Assembly (NCBI GenBank): GCA_030538115.1
Contig: JAUNUP010000017.1
Coordinates: forward strand, 12,751 to 76,750
Source of the DNA: Dermatophilus congolensis
GTDB taxonomy: Bacteria; Actinomycetota; Actinomycetes; Actinomycetales; Dermatophilaceae
DNA length: 64,000 nt
Direction: 5' to 3'
Of this stretch, positions 51,966 through 62,495 are shown piece by piece. The notes below the pieces were generated by a model that saw only the letters and a list, made by a program, of their open reading frames with translations, had not been told where the DNA came from and searched no databases. Position 1 is the first letter of the stretch. Each line of letters opens with the position of its first letter. Both the position numbers and the translations under genes were made by a program.

Positions 51966-53242
51966 GGGCGGCCCCCTCCGGTGCGGCGGTTCCAGAGGAT
52001 GAACGCGAAGAACGGTGCTCCGACGAAGGCGGTGATCACGCCGATCGGTAGCTCGGCCGGCGCCACGAGCGTGCGCGCGCCGATGTCGACGAGCGTGAGG
52101 AACGCGGCTCCGACCAGTCCCGAGAGCGGCATGATCGCCCGGTAGGAGTGGCTCACCAGCAGGCGCACGATGTGCGGCACGACGAGCCCGACGAACGCGA
52201 TGAGCCCGCTCACCGATACGGCCGCGGCCGTGAGCAGGGTGGCCGCGGCGATGACGACGAACCTCGTGCGGGCCGGGTCGAGCCCCAGCGACCGGGCCTC
52301 GTCGTCGCCGACGCGCAGCACGTCGAGCCGGTGGGCGCAGAGCAGGAGCACCACTCCGGCGAGGGTCACGTACGGCAGAAGCAGTGTCACCGGTGCCCAG
52401 CCGTCGGTGGCGAGCCGGCCGAAGAGCCAGCTCAGCACTTCGCGTGAACGCGTCTCGTCGAGCGTGGACAGCAGGTACGTCTGCGCTGCCGACAGGAGCG
52501 CCGCGATCGCGACTCCGCTGAGCAGCAGCGTCGCGGGGTCACGAAACGAGCCGCGCGCGATGACCACCGAGGCGCCGACCGCCACCACCGCGCCGAGAAA
52601 GGCCGCCGCGGGCAGCGCCCCGAACGGGCCGATCGTGATCGACAGACCGAACCCGAGCGCCAGCACGGCTCCGAGGCCGGCTCCGGCCGAGACACCCAGC
52701 AGATACGGATCGGCGAGCGGGTTGCGGAAGACCCCCTGGTAGGCGCTGCCGGCCATCGCCAACGACGCACCCACCATGGCGGCCAGCACCGTGCGCGGTA
52801 GCCGGATCTGCCAGAGCACCTGGGCGTCGAGCGCGTCGAGCGTGCCGGTGAGCGTCACGCCCGGCAACGCGTCGGCCAGCGTGCGCAGCACAGCGCCCGC
52901 AGGAAGCCCGGCAGCGCCCTGGACGACGCTGAGCAGGCCCGCCGCGCCGAGCACCAGCATCGCGAGCACCACCGCCACGGCGGGCACCCGGAACGCGCCG
53001 CCGATGCGGCGCTCGAGCCCGTCTGTAGCCTCCGGATCAGCAGCAACGTCGGGTGCAGCCGCGAAAGTGTCACCGACGGCACGAGGGCCACTGCCGTCAT
53101 GTGTGACAGCAGTGACGCCGGGGGCATCGAGGGCCCCCGTTGCGCGAGCCTCACCGGTGTCGACGGCGCGCAGGGCTCCGGCCGCGGGTCCGCCGGATCT
53201 CTTCGGTACCCGCGTGCCGGTGCCCACGGTCTCGCTGGTCAT
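51962..53242 (-). CDS. ABC transporter permease, FecCD/BtuC family
   Basis: A 426-residue membrane protein with about 9-10 helices, after an 80-residue hydrophilic N-terminal extension that other members lack. LPRTVLAAMVGASLAMAGSAYQGVFRNPLADPYLLGVSAGAGLGAVLAL is a textbook BtuC/FecD signature region, and GLIAFVGLVVPHIVRLL the coupling segment that contacts the ATPase. It is the second gene of the operon, 13 bp after the binding-protein gene. Probably imports cobalamin or cobinamide. Confidence 0.9.
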   Translation of the reverse strand: MTSETVGTGTRVPKRSGGPAAGALRAVDTGEARATGALDAPGVTAVTHDGSGPRAVGDTFAAAPDVAADPEATDGLERRIGGAFRVPAVAVVLAMLVLGAAGLLSVVQGAAGLPAGAVLRTLADALPGVTLTGTLDALDAQVLWQIRLPRTVLAAMVGASLAMAGSAYQGVFRNPLADPYLLGVSAGAGLGAVLALGFGLSITIGPFGALPAAAFLGAVVAVGASVVIARGSFRDPATLLLSGVAIAALLSAAQTYLLSTLDETRSREVLSWLFGRLATDGWAPVTLLLPYVTLAGVVLLLCAHRLDVLRVGDDEARSLGLDPARTRFVVIAAATLLTAAAVSVSGLIAFVGLVVPHIVRLLVSHSYRAIMPLSGLVGAAFLTLVDIGARTLVAPAELPIGVITAFVGAPFFAFILWNRRTGGGRP

Positions 53243-53255
53243 CGAGCGGCCGACC

Positions 53256-54368
53256 TCACGCAGCGCTCTTCGCGGGAGCCGGCACGGAGGCGGGAGAAGT
53301 GCTCACTGTCGAGTTGGCGACCGAGCTCAGCGCCTCGGCGACCTGGGTGACGAACTGCGGCATACGCGGCCCCCAACGCGAGGCGATGTCGGCGTTGACG
53401 GTGACGATGTGCTTGTTCTTGACAGCGGAGATGTTCGCCCAGCCCGGCCGCTTCGCGATGTCGGCCGCAGTCACGCCGGTCATGTCGGTGATGACGATGA
53501 GCTGCGGGTCAGCGGCGACGATCGCTTCCTCGGTCAGCTTCGGGTAGCCGGTCTTGGCGGTGTCGGCCGCGTCGGCGATGTTCATGGCTCCCATCGACGT
53601 GTACACGGAACCGACGAACCCGTTCGAGCTGGCTCCGACGAGGCTCGGGTCGACCTCGTGGTAAACGCGGATGGGCGGGTTCACGGACGTCGGGGCCTTG
53701 GCCATGGCTTCGGCGACCTCGCTCTTGATGCGGGCCACCTCTTGCGTCGCCTTCTCGACATTGCCGGTCGCGCGCCCGAGCACGTCCATGCCCGCGTAGC
53801 CGCCGTCGATAGTGGTGGGTGCGTCCGAGATGATCACGGGCACGTTGACGCGCTTCATCGCGTCGACCAGGCCGCCGGTGTCATTGGCGATGACGAGCAG
53901 GTCGGGCTTGGTGGCGATGATCGCCTCGATGTTCGGCTCGAAGCCCGACAGCGTCGTCGTGGGCGCCTCGGTCGGGTACGTCGAGAACTTGTCGACCGCG
54001 CTGACTTGCGGCCCCGCTCCGATCGCGAACAGGGTTTCGGTCGCCGAGGGCGACAACGAGACGATGCGGCTCGGCTTCTTCTCGACCGTCACGACGCCGG
54101 AGGGGGTCTCGACCGTGACCGGGAACCCGGCGTCGGATGCGGTGTCGGCAGAGGTTTGCGGAGCAGCCGTCACGGCTCCGGAACCGGCGTCGTTCGTGGT
54201 CGCACAGCCGCCGATGGCCACGGTGAGAAGCGCCGCGGCGGCACCCACCACGACCCGACGCCCCGGACGGCGGTTACTGCGAACACCGTGGGAGCGACCG
54301 ACGGCGCTCCCCTCGGTCGCGGGGTGAGCAGTGTGAGCGCTGGTGTCTGCGAACGGATGAACCGGCAT
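53256..54368 (-). CDS. Corrinoid-binding lipoprotein (BtuF-like ABC substrate-binding protein)
   Basis: A 370-residue binding protein. A long N-region with RRPGRR precedes a hydrophobic stretch and a lipobox ending in AIGGC (lipid-modified Cys55). Mature domain: RIVSLSPSATETLFAIGAG and NIEAIIATKPDLLVIA are typical of the TroA/BtuF helical-backbone fold. The ATG is fixed by AGGAGG, which is part of a hairpin in the riboswitch. First gene of the transport operon; it should capture cobalamin outside the membrane for the adjacent permease. Confidence 0.88.
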   Translation of the reverse strand: MPVHPFADTSAHTAHPATEGSAVGRSHGVRSNRRPGRRVVVGAAAALLTVAIGGCATTNDAGSGAVTAAPQTSADTASDAGFPVTVETPSGVVTVEKKPSRIVSLSPSATETLFAIGAGPQVSAVDKFSTYPTEAPTTTLSGFEPNIEAIIATKPDLLVIANDTGGLVDAMKRVNVPVIISDAPTTIDGGYAGMDVLGRATGNVEKATQEVARIKSEVAEAMAKAPTSVNPPIRVYHEVDPSLVGASSNGFVGSVYTSMGAMNIADAADTAKTGYPKLTEEAIVAADPQLIVITDMTGVTAADIAKRPGWANISAVKNKHIVTVNADIASRWGPRMPQFVTQVAEALSSVANSTVSTSPASVPAPAKSAA

Positions 54369-54371
54369 CTG

Positions 54372-54598
54372 GCCTCCTGGTAGATCGAGGAGGCGACGTT
54401 CGCGGGCTGTAGGCCAGACGAACCGGCCCTGGTCCTCGAGGGCATGTGGTCACTGGAGCTCAAGGGGTTCGACCGGACTCGGCCGCCGTGGCGGCTCCAC
54501 CGTTGCGGGTCAGTGCCGGGTTCTCACCGGACTTCGTCCCTCTTGCGCACCCCCGAGACTACTCCCCCGCCGCAGGTGGCGTCACCGGTCCGGCTCCG
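54372..54598 (-). promoter_or_regulatory. Cobalamin riboswitch with translational output
   Basis: On the minus strand GAAGTCCGGTGAGAACCCGG and the adjoining CACTGACCCGCAACGGTG are the highly conserved core of B12 riboswitches. The upstream P1/P2 region (GTGACGCCACCTGCGG) and downstream CCAGTGACC/GGACCAGGGCC segments fit the rest, though the B12-box-like part is degenerate. Just before the start, GCCTCCT (54394-54388) can pair with AGGAGGC (54378-54372), hiding the ribosome-binding site, so B12 should shut off translation of the transporter. Confidence 0.9.
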
Positions 54599-54648
54599 AG
54601 CATGACGCAGCCCGGCCGCCGGACAGTCCTGTGTCCACGCCCCTGCGC

Positions 54649-54654
54649 TAGGCT
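54649..54654 (+). promoter_or_regulatory. Candidate -10 box before the small membrane gene
   Basis: TAGGCT matches the actinobacterial TANNNT -10 consensus and lies 31 bp before the GTG, leaving room for the AGGAGG binding site. No convincing -35 is seen. Confidence 0.4.
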
Positions 54655-54685
54655 CGACCCTCAATCACCACCTGTAGGAGGGGCT

Positions 54686-55009
54686 GTGCCAGGCCAGAGC
54701 GTCGGCTTCGAGAGCATGCGCAACACACTGCGCCCGCTCTCCGCGCTGTCGATTCTCGCCGGTGCCGTGCTGGCGGCGCTCGTCATCACCCTCCCGCTCA
54801 TCACCGAGCAGCAGACCCTGGCCACTGTCGCCGCGCTCACTCTCGCGGCGCTGGCGGCCGGCGTGAGCACCGAGGTGCTCGGCAGCCCCGTGCTGCGACC
54901 CGCCCTGGTACGGGCCCGAACCGAGCACCGCATACCGGTCACCCTCGCGTGGGCGGTCACACAGGTTCCGCGCACGCCCGCTCGCCCTCGGGCTCCCGGC
55001 GGCCGCTAA
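54686..55009 (+). CDS. Small two-helix membrane protein, DUF6412-like
   Basis: A 107-residue protein with two hydrophobic segments (about residues 17-36 and 44-66) and a basic Pro/Arg-rich tail. GTG follows TAGGAGGGG, which excludes the longer in-frame reading over the riboswitch. It precedes the YidC-like insertase gene on the same strand by 155 bp, the neighbourhood in which actinobacterial DUF6412 proteins are found (from memory). A helper role for the insertase is plausible but unproven. Confidence 0.65.
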   Translation: MPGQSVGFESMRNTLRPLSALSILAGAVLAALVITLPLITEQQTLATVAALTLAALAAGVSTEVLGSPVLRPALVRARTEHRIPVTLAWAVTQVPRTPARPRAPGGR

Positions 55010-55164
55010 CCCCGCCAGACCCGGCATCCTCGACGCTGCGCCTCGACGTCCCTTGACGTCCACCGCGCCCTGTCTTTGACGTCCCCGACGCTGCCCCGGT
55101 CTCACGGCGGAACACGCGACCACCCATCCGTGCCACCCCCGCATCGCGGGGTGAGGAGCCTGTA

Positions 55165-56004
55165 ATGCCAACCATGCCCGCAGTACTCATGCCCTTCGCC
55201 CAGATCGTCGCCCTCCTGCTCGCCGCCGCGCACACGCTGCTCACGACCCTCGGGTTGGCTCCCGACAGCGGCGCGACGTGGGTGCTCGCCATCGCGGGCC
55301 TCACTGTCGCCGTGCGAACTCTCTTGCTGCCGTTGACCGTTCACGGGGTCAAGCTCGCCCGTTCCTCCGCGAACGCCCGCCCCGCTCTCGATGAGATGCG
55401 CAAGCGCTACGAGGGCCGCACCGACCTCGACAGTCTCCGCGCCATGCGGGAGGAGCAACTCGCCATCCAGGCGGAGCACGGCGTTCCGCGAGCGGGTTGC
55501 CTGCCGATGCTGCTGCAGTTGCCGATCCTGTTCGCCCTCTACGGCGTTCTGTCGGCTGTCGCTCGCGGAGACGCGATCGGCGCGATGGACGCCTCCCTCG
55601 TCTCGTCGCTCGGCTCGGCGCACGTGGCCGGCGTCGGCCTCGCGGAGCGGCTCGGCTCTTGGGGTGCCCTCACCACCGACCCGACCCATCTCGCCGTGAT
55701 CGTGCTGCTGGCCCTCACTTCCGCGGGGCTCAGCTACGCGACGATGCGGTGGTTCTCGCTGCCGAACATGGTGCTCACCGGGATGCCCGCCGCGATGGTC
55801 GATGTACAGAAGATGATGCCGATGCTCTCGGCCCTGGGCCTGCTGTTCGCGGCTGCCGCAGTGCCTGTGGGGCTTCTCGTGTACTGGGTGGCCTCGAATG
55901 CCTACACGCTGGTGCAGCAGGCGGTCGTCACCCGCTGGTTTCCCACTCCAGGCTCTCCGGCGCACGATGCGTGGCTCGCACGCCACGGCACTTCTGCCGC
56001 GTGA
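55165..56004 (+). CDS. YidC/Oxa1-family membrane insertase paralogue
   Basis: A 279-residue insertase with five membrane segments. VRTLLLPLTVHGVKLARSSANARPALDEMRKRY has the positively charged groove region and cytosolic helical hairpin of YidC; GCLPMLLQLPILFALYGVL and LVYWVASNAYTLVQQAVVTRWF are the later family blocks. It is shorter than the main YidC near oriC (no rnpA-jag context here), so it is likely a second copy. ATG is preceded by GAGGAG. Confidence 0.87.
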   Translation: MPTMPAVLMPFAQIVALLLAAAHTLLTTLGLAPDSGATWVLAIAGLTVAVRTLLLPLTVHGVKLARSSANARPALDEMRKRYEGRTDLDSLRAMREEQLAIQAEHGVPRAGCLPMLLQLPILFALYGVLSAVARGDAIGAMDASLVSSLGSAHVAGVGLAERLGSWGALTTDPTHLAVIVLLALTSAGLSYATMRWFSLPNMVLTGMPAAMVDVQKMMPMLSALGLLFAAAAVPVGLLVYWVASNAYTLVQQAVVTRWFPTPGSPAHDAWLARHGTSAA

Positions 56005-56194
56005 GTTCGCGGCTCGTGGCCCAGGGAAAACCCGCTAGAACTGAGAACTGGGGCACATCTGATTCAGGCTTCACGCAAATCAACCGATGTGGGTGGCGAA
56101 CGAATGCGACACTTTCGCGCCGTTCGTGAGCCGACACCGTCCACGCGTTCTACGGCTCTGCCTCATCGTCAACGTCTGAGTTGGAGTCAAGTAC

Positions 56195-57826
56195 ATGGCC
56201 GGCCCGCACCCTGAGTCCTCGACAACGACTGATGGACCGGTGGGTCCCTTCTCGTTGGTGCTGCTCGCGAACCGCATCCGTCTCATCGCTATCGTGCTGG
56301 GCGCGGCGGCGGTACTGGTCGCCGCCACCGCCTACGTCGCTCTCGACCGTCGCGGCGATGCGAGCACCGAGGTACTCAACGAGATCAAAGCGACCACCGT
56401 CACTGCGGAGGAGTTGCACGGCCACATCCTGGCCTTCCAGCTGCAGACGACGCTCAACGCGCTGGCCCCGACCGAATGGGAGCGCAAGGACGCAGGCGAG
56501 AAGATGGGCCCTGAGCGCACCCACATCGAGGAGCACGTGGCCGAGGCTCAGGAATCCGCGCTGGTGAACCTGCCCGAGTGGACGACGTTCATGACGCACT
56601 ACACCGAGTACTTCCGCGTCATCGACGAGGAGGTCGCGCCGCGTGTCGCGCAGGGCCTCAAACCGACGGACGACACCGTCAAGCGGTTCAACGCCGAGCG
56701 CGACGGGATGATGACCGCCATGGAAGCCGTCGTCGAGACGTCGGTGGCACACATCGACACGAGGCAGGCCGAGAGCGAACGCGGCACTGTCGTCAGCAAG
56801 ATCATTCTCGCGCTGATGGCGCTCATCGGCGTCGCCATCGGCGGCACGCTCGCCGTGCGCATCTCGGGTTCCGTGCGCCGCAGTATGGCGGGCCTTCGAC
56901 CGGCCGTGTTGGCGCTCGCCGACGGCGACTTCTCGGTGCCCGCCACCGCCGAGGGCAAGGGCGAGCTGAAGATGATGGCCGACGCCGTCACGGAGGCGCA
57001 GCACCAGCTCTCCGACATCGTCGCCGACATCCGGCACTCGTCGGTGGAGGTCGAGACCGCCGTGCACAAGATCGAGGCCGACATCAACGCCGTTCGCCGC
57101 CGCACCGACCAGGCGGCGGAGGGCTCCGGCGAGGTCACCGCAGCCACCGGTCAGGTGAGCAACAACGTGCAGACCGTCGCCGCGGGCACGGAGGAGATGA
57201 GCGCGTCGATCCGCGAGATCTCGGGCAACACCTCGCAGGCCGCCTCCGTCGCCAGCGACGCGACCCAGCTCGCCAACGCCGCCAACGCGACGGTCGCGAA
57301 GCTCGGGCAGAGCTCGACCGAGATCGGTGACGTCATCAAGGCCATCACCAGCATCGCCGAGCAGACGAACCTCCTGGCGCTCAACGCGACCATCGAGGCC
57401 GCGCGCGCCGGCGAGGCGGGCAAGGGCTTCGCCGTCGTCGCCAACGAGGTCAAAGACCTCGCTCAGGAGACGAGCGTCGCCACCGAGGACATCAGCCGCC
57501 GGGTCGAGCAGATCCAGGAGGACTCGGCCAGCGCCGTCACCGCGATCGGCCAGATCGCCGAGGTCATCGCCCAGATCAACGGCTACCAGTCGACGATCGC
57601 CGCCGCGGTGGAGGAGCAGACCGCGACCACCGCCGAGATGGCCCGCAACGTCTCCGATGCGGCGGAGAGCGCGGAAGGCATCGTGGGCAGCATCGGCGGC
57701 ATCGCCCAGCAGGCCAGGGACAGCAAGACCATCCTCGACAAGTCGGGCAACGACCTCGAATCCCTGGTGGCAGAGGTCAAGTCCCTGTCGGCCAAGGTCG
57801 AGCGGTTCAAGGTCGCCAACGTCTGA
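56195..57826 (+). CDS. Methyl-accepting chemotaxis-type receptor
   Basis: A 543-residue transducer: membrane helix (about 26-50), a four-helix extracytoplasmic sensor (50-205), a second helix (206-228), a HAMP-like segment, and a long coiled-coil signalling domain with the conserved tip [20 protein letters not shown] and [18 protein letters not shown]. Such tips bind CheA/CheW. No cheA, cheW or flagellar genes are in the window, so its partner is unknown; it could serve a non-flagellar output. It ends 27 bp from the convergent APC permease. Confidence 0.92.
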   Translation: MAGPHPESSTTTDGPVGPFSLVLLANRIRLIAIVLGAAAVLVAATAYVALDRRGDASTEVLNEIKATTVTAEELHGHILAFQLQTTLNALAPTEWERKDAGEKMGPERTHIEEHVAEAQESALVNLPEWTTFMTHYTEYFRVIDEEVAPRVAQGLKPTDDTVKRFNAERDGMMTAMEAVVETSVAHIDTRQAESERGTVVSKIILALMALIGVAIGGTLAVRISGSVRRSMAGLRPAVLALADGDFSVPATAEGKGELKMMADAVTEAQHQLSDIVADIRHSSVEVETAVHKIEADINAVRRRTDQAAEGSGEVTAATGQVSNNVQTVAAGTEEMSASIREISGNTSQAASVASDATQLANAANATVAKLGQSSTEIGDVIKAITSIAEQTNLLALNATIEAARAGEAGKGFAVVANEVKDLAQETSVATEDISRRVEQIQEDSASAVTAIGQIAEVIAQINGYQSTIAAAVEEQTATTAEMARNVSDAAESAEGIVGSIGGIAQQARDSKTILDKSGNDLESLVAEVKSLSAKVERFKVANV

Positions 57827-57853
57827 CCCCGGCCCTGAGTCGGTCGGCGCCGG

Positions 57854-59305
57854 TCAGTCCACATCGCCGAGGTGGCCTAGGTCTTCGGGGTGGGCGAAGT
57901 CCATCTGCTCGTGCTTGGCGAAGCGCTTGTACAGCCAGTTCGCGATCGACAGGGCTGCGCCGATGGCGAGAAGGATGCCTGCGATCTGGTACTCGATCGG
58001 GTCCTGCGCCCACGGGCCGATGAGGAATGCCGTCGTGAAGGCGCCGATGTAGGGCAGAGGCGTGGGGGCCCGGAAGTGGTCGGGTTCGCCGCCCTCCTTG
58101 CGCCGCAGCACGAGCAGCGCGATGTTGACCACGGCGAACACCGCGAGCAGCAGCAGCGCCGTCGTGCCGCCGAGGGCGGTCGCGGTCTGCTTGCCGAGGC
58201 CGAGCCCGACGAGGGTGAGAAGGGCGATGCCGAGGATCGTCGTGAACACGATCGAGGTCCACGGCGTATGCCGGGTGCGGTGCACCTTGCCGAGGAAGCC
58301 AGGCAGCACACCCTGCCGCGCCATGCCGTAGAGCAGCCGCGAGGCCATCAGCATGTTGATGAGGGCGGTGTTCGCGACGGCGAAGATCGTCAGGAACGGG
58401 TAGATCGCGTCGATCGGCACGCCCGGCGCGCCGCGGTGTACGACCTCCAGCAGCGGGGTCGTCGACTCCGAGAGCACGCCGATCGGCACGATGGCGACCG
58501 TAAAGATCGAGACGAGCACGTACACGACGAGGCAGATACCCAGGCCCGAGAGCATCACCCGCGGGAAGTTCTTCCGGGGGTCTTTCGTCTCCTCGACCAT
58601 GTTCACGGAGTCTTCGAAGCCCACGAACGAGAAGAACGCCAGCGACGTCACCGCGGTCAGGGTGAGGAAGATCGACTTGTCCTGCGCGGTCTCGAACACC
58701 ATGGCCCGTGAGAAGTCGGCAGTGCCCTGCGTGAACGCCCAGAAACCGACGAAGATCACCAGCAGCAGACCGGTGAACTCGATGAGAGTAAGCACCACGT
58801 TCAGCCCGACCGACTCGCTCACGCCGCGGATGTTCACGGCCATGAGGATGAGCATGAAGACAACGGCGACCCCGACCACGCCGACGGGTGGCAGGTCGAG
58901 GCCGAAGCCGACGTTGAAGTTGCTGGCGACCGTGATCGCGGCGGTCGAGGCGGAGGTGAGTCCGGAGGCGAGTACAGCAAACGTCACCATGAACGTGAGG
59001 AACCCGATGCCGAACGCCTTGTGCGTGTACAGCGCCGCACCCGAAGCTCCGGGGTACTTGGTGACGAGCTCGAGGTAGGAGAAGGCCGTCACGGTGGCCA
59101 CTGCGAAGGCGAAGATGATCGGCGCCCACGCGGCGCCACCGATCTGCGCCGCCACCTGGCCGGTGAGCGCGTAGACGCCGGTGCCGAGGATGTCGCCGAT
59201 GATGAACAGAAGCAGCAGCTTCGGGCCCATCACTCGCTTCAGCTCACCGGAATCCGAGCCTGTGACCGACGCCGTCAACGGCGCACCAGGCGCGTTGCTG
59301 CTCAT
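57854..59305 (-). CDS. APC-superfamily amino acid permease
   Basis: A 483-residue transporter with 12 membrane helices. LLLLFIIGDILGTGVYALTGQVAAQIGG is the helix-1 signature and SYLELVTKYPGASGAALYTHKAFG helix 2-3; FFSFVGFEDSVNMVEETKDPRKNFPR is the characteristic helix 6-loop motif of cationic amino acid transporter-like members. ATG at 59305 is behind GGGAGG, whereas an ATG 45 bp upstream has no such site. Probably a proton-driven amino acid importer; substrate unspecified. Confidence 0.87.
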   Translation of the reverse strand: MSSNAPGAPLTASVTGSDSGELKRVMGPKLLLLFIIGDILGTGVYALTGQVAAQIGGAAWAPIIFAFAVATVTAFSYLELVTKYPGASGAALYTHKAFGIGFLTFMVTFAVLASGLTSASTAAITVASNFNVGFGLDLPPVGVVGVAVVFMLILMAVNIRGVSESVGLNVVLTLIEFTGLLLVIFVGFWAFTQGTADFSRAMVFETAQDKSIFLTLTAVTSLAFFSFVGFEDSVNMVEETKDPRKNFPRVMLSGLGICLVVYVLVSIFTVAIVPIGVLSESTTPLLEVVHRGAPGVPIDAIYPFLTIFAVANTALINMLMASRLLYGMARQGVLPGFLGKVHRTRHTPWTSIVFTTILGIALLTLVGLGLGKQTATALGGTTALLLLAVFAVVNIALLVLRRKEGGEPDHFRAPTPLPYIGAFTTAFLIGPWAQDPIEYQIAGILLAIGAALSIANWLYKRFAKHEQMDFAHPEDLGHLGDVD

Positions 59306-59528
59306 GGGACCTCCCGACGGTGAAGACCGCGACGGCGTCGACTGTGACACCGCTCACACCGCAGCGTAGACGCTCCAGCGCGGAAGCACACGAATCCGCC
59401 ACTGCCGCCTAACGAACGTTCACGACCGACGCCACCGGCGCCACCACCGCGGCACGAGAACGATGGCCGCGAGAATGCCGCCCAGAGCGAGCAACTGCCG
59501 ACATAGGTAACACCGTGATGCGCCCCTT

Positions 59529-59544
59529 CTGCATCATGATGCAG
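59529..59544. promoter_or_regulatory. Perfect 16-bp palindrome, probable VapB operator
   Basis: CTGCATCATGATGCAG is an exact palindrome ending 17 bp before the vapB start. VapB-VapC complexes repress their own operon by binding such palindromes. The 223 bases between it and the APC gene show nothing else. Confidence 0.75.
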
Positions 59545-59561
59545 CGAGATATCCTGGGGCT

Positions 59562-59807
59562 ATGCGCACCACGGTCACTATCGACGACGGGTTACTCGCC
59601 GAGGCGAAGAGCCTCGCTGCTCGCAGCAATCGTTCTCTCAGCGAAGTGGTGGACGACGCCCTGCGCGTGTTCTTCGCGCGGCGGCACTCCGCGAACACGG
59701 ATGGCGCAGTCGTGCTGCCTTCGTTCGGCGACCCGGCCGGAGCACCCCTCGTCGACATCCTTGACAAGAACGCCCTGGCCGATGCGCTGGGTGACGAGCG
59801 GCCGTGA
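59562..59807 (+). CDS. vapB: VapB-type antitoxin (ribbon-helix-helix)
   Basis: An 81-residue antitoxin. MRTTVTIDDGLLAEAKSLAARSNRSLSEVVDDALRVFF is a ribbon-helix-helix DNA-binding domain; the C-terminal FGDPAGAPLVDILDKNALADAL should wrap the toxin. The TGA stop overlaps the toxin GTG. It is expected to neutralise VapC and to repress the operon at the palindrome upstream. Confidence 0.88.
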   Translation: MRTTVTIDDGLLAEAKSLAARSNRSLSEVVDDALRVFFARRHSANTDGAVVLPSFGDPAGAPLVDILDKNALADALGDERP

Positions 59808-60247
59808 TCCTTCCCGACGTCAACGTTTTCGTGTACGCCGCTCGTCGCGAATACCCGCAGCACGAGTCGGCCGCCCGCTGGCTGACCGCCGCATTGGCCG
59901 ACGTCGAACCCGTGGCCGTGCTCGACGAGATCCTCGCCTCCACGGTGCGGCTCATCACGAACCACCGAATCTTTACGACGCCCGCGACCACGGCGCAGGC
60001 GTTCGAGTTCTGTGAGGCGGTGCGCGCCGCCCCGTCAGCAGTGACACCGAGCCTGAGCCCGAGGCGCTGGTCAGCGTTCGCGCATCTGTGCACCCATCTG
60101 GACCTGCGAGCCAACGACGTTCCAGACGCGCTCATCGCCGCAGACGCCATCGCGCTCGACGCAACCCTCGTCACTTTCGACAAGGGTTTCCGCCGCTTCC
60201 CGGGTCTAAGACTGTCGATTCTCGACGAACCAAACGAGGCCGGATGA
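59804..60247 (+). CDS. vapC: VapC-type PIN-domain ribonuclease toxin
   Basis: A 147-residue PIN nuclease. Acidic metal-binding residues are in place: Asp5 (LPDVNVFVYA), Glu42 (VLDEILAS), Asp108 and Asp114 (NDVPDALIAADAI) and Asp126 (TFDKGF). Family members cleave tRNA or rRNA when freed from VapB. GTG start in a GTGA overlap with the antitoxin gene. A copy of the four-dodecamer repeat begins 16 bp after its stop. Confidence 0.9.
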   Translation: MILPDVNVFVYAARREYPQHESAARWLTAALADVEPVAVLDEILASTVRLITNHRIFTTPATTAQAFEFCEAVRAAPSAVTPSLSPRRWSAFAHLCTHLDLRANDVPDALIAADAIALDATLVTFDKGFRRFPGLRLSILDEPNEAG

Positions 60248-60263
60248 CGTGCGCGCCCCCTCC

Positions 60264-60389
60264 GTGCCGTGGCACCTCTGATCGAAGGTGAGTTGCCGGG
60301 GACACATGTGCCACGGCACCCCCATCGACGGGGGTGCCGTGGCACATGTTCTTACTGCATGTCACCTACCAGCACCTGTGCCACGGCAC
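60264..60389. repeat. Dispersed four-dodecamer palindromic repeat, copy D (best copy)
   Basis: All four dodecamers are perfect: GTGCCGTGGCAC at 60264, GTGCCACGGCAC at 60308, GTGCCGTGGCAC at 60334 and GTGCCACGGCAC at 60378 (spacing 44, 26, 44). Each is the reverse complement of its mirror partner. The inner arm ACATGTGCCACGGCACCCCC (60304-60323) pairs over 20 bp with 60330-60349 around the loop ATCGAC. It fills the gap between convergent vapC and ettA. Confidence 0.92.
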
Positions 60390-60412
60390 GGGGCTGGGGC
60401 GCGGTCGTTTCG

Positions 60413-62095
<1,683 letters not shown>

Positions 62096-62105
62096 GCCGT
62101 GAAGG

Positions 62106-62495
62106 CTATCGGCTGCCCCCGTCAGAGCCGAATTCGACCGAGGTGCCCGGCGGGCCCGCGATCGCGGACCGGAGGTCGTGCAGCGCGGCCTCCACGCGCT
62201 CGCTCGTCCACACCACCTCCGGGTCGGGCTCGAGGTAGTCGAGGATCATGCCGACCCCCGCAATCTCCGGAGTCGACCACGGCGCAGTGACGCTCGAGCC
62301 GAACAGAGCGAGCTCGCGGCGCTCGTCAAGCCATTCCGGGAGTACGCGCGCGTGCTGCACGAGCCCGGTCATCAGCGAGCCGGCGATCGACGCCAACACC
62401 TCCAGCCCCGCGCCCCCCTGGTCACGCCCCCAGCCCCGAGGTCGGCAACCGAGCCAAGCTGACCCGCTCGTTCTCCGCGGAGGCGCAGCGCACAC
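62106..62495 (-). CDS. Hypothetical protein, probably 5'-truncated
   Basis: The last 95 residues look coding (VLASIAGSLMTGLVQHARVL, then SERVEAALHDLRSAIAG), but the first 30 (Arg/Gly/Trp-rich) lie antisense to the cytochrome-b5-like fragment and look spurious. A real start might be the ATG at 62372 (88 residues), or the true 5' end may be lost at a junction near 62400-62420. It ends 10 bp upstream of ettA on the same strand. No function recognised. Confidence 0.4.
   Translation of the reverse strand: MCAAPPRRTSGSAWLGCRPRGWGRDQGGAGLEVLASIAGSLMTGLVQHARVLPEWLDERRELALFGSSVTAPWSTPEIAGVGMILDYLEPDPEVVWTSERVEAALHDLRSAIAGPPGTSVEFGSDGGSR

Noticed and set aside
51081..54368. Siderophore or haem importer assignment for the ABC operon
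   Set aside because: The B12 riboswitch and the cobT gene in the same operon favour a corrinoid substrate.
56085..56100. GTGGGTGGCGAAC shared with 20686-20698 as a repeat
   Set aside because: Only about 13 bases match and neither the hairpin partner nor the context is shared; probably chance.
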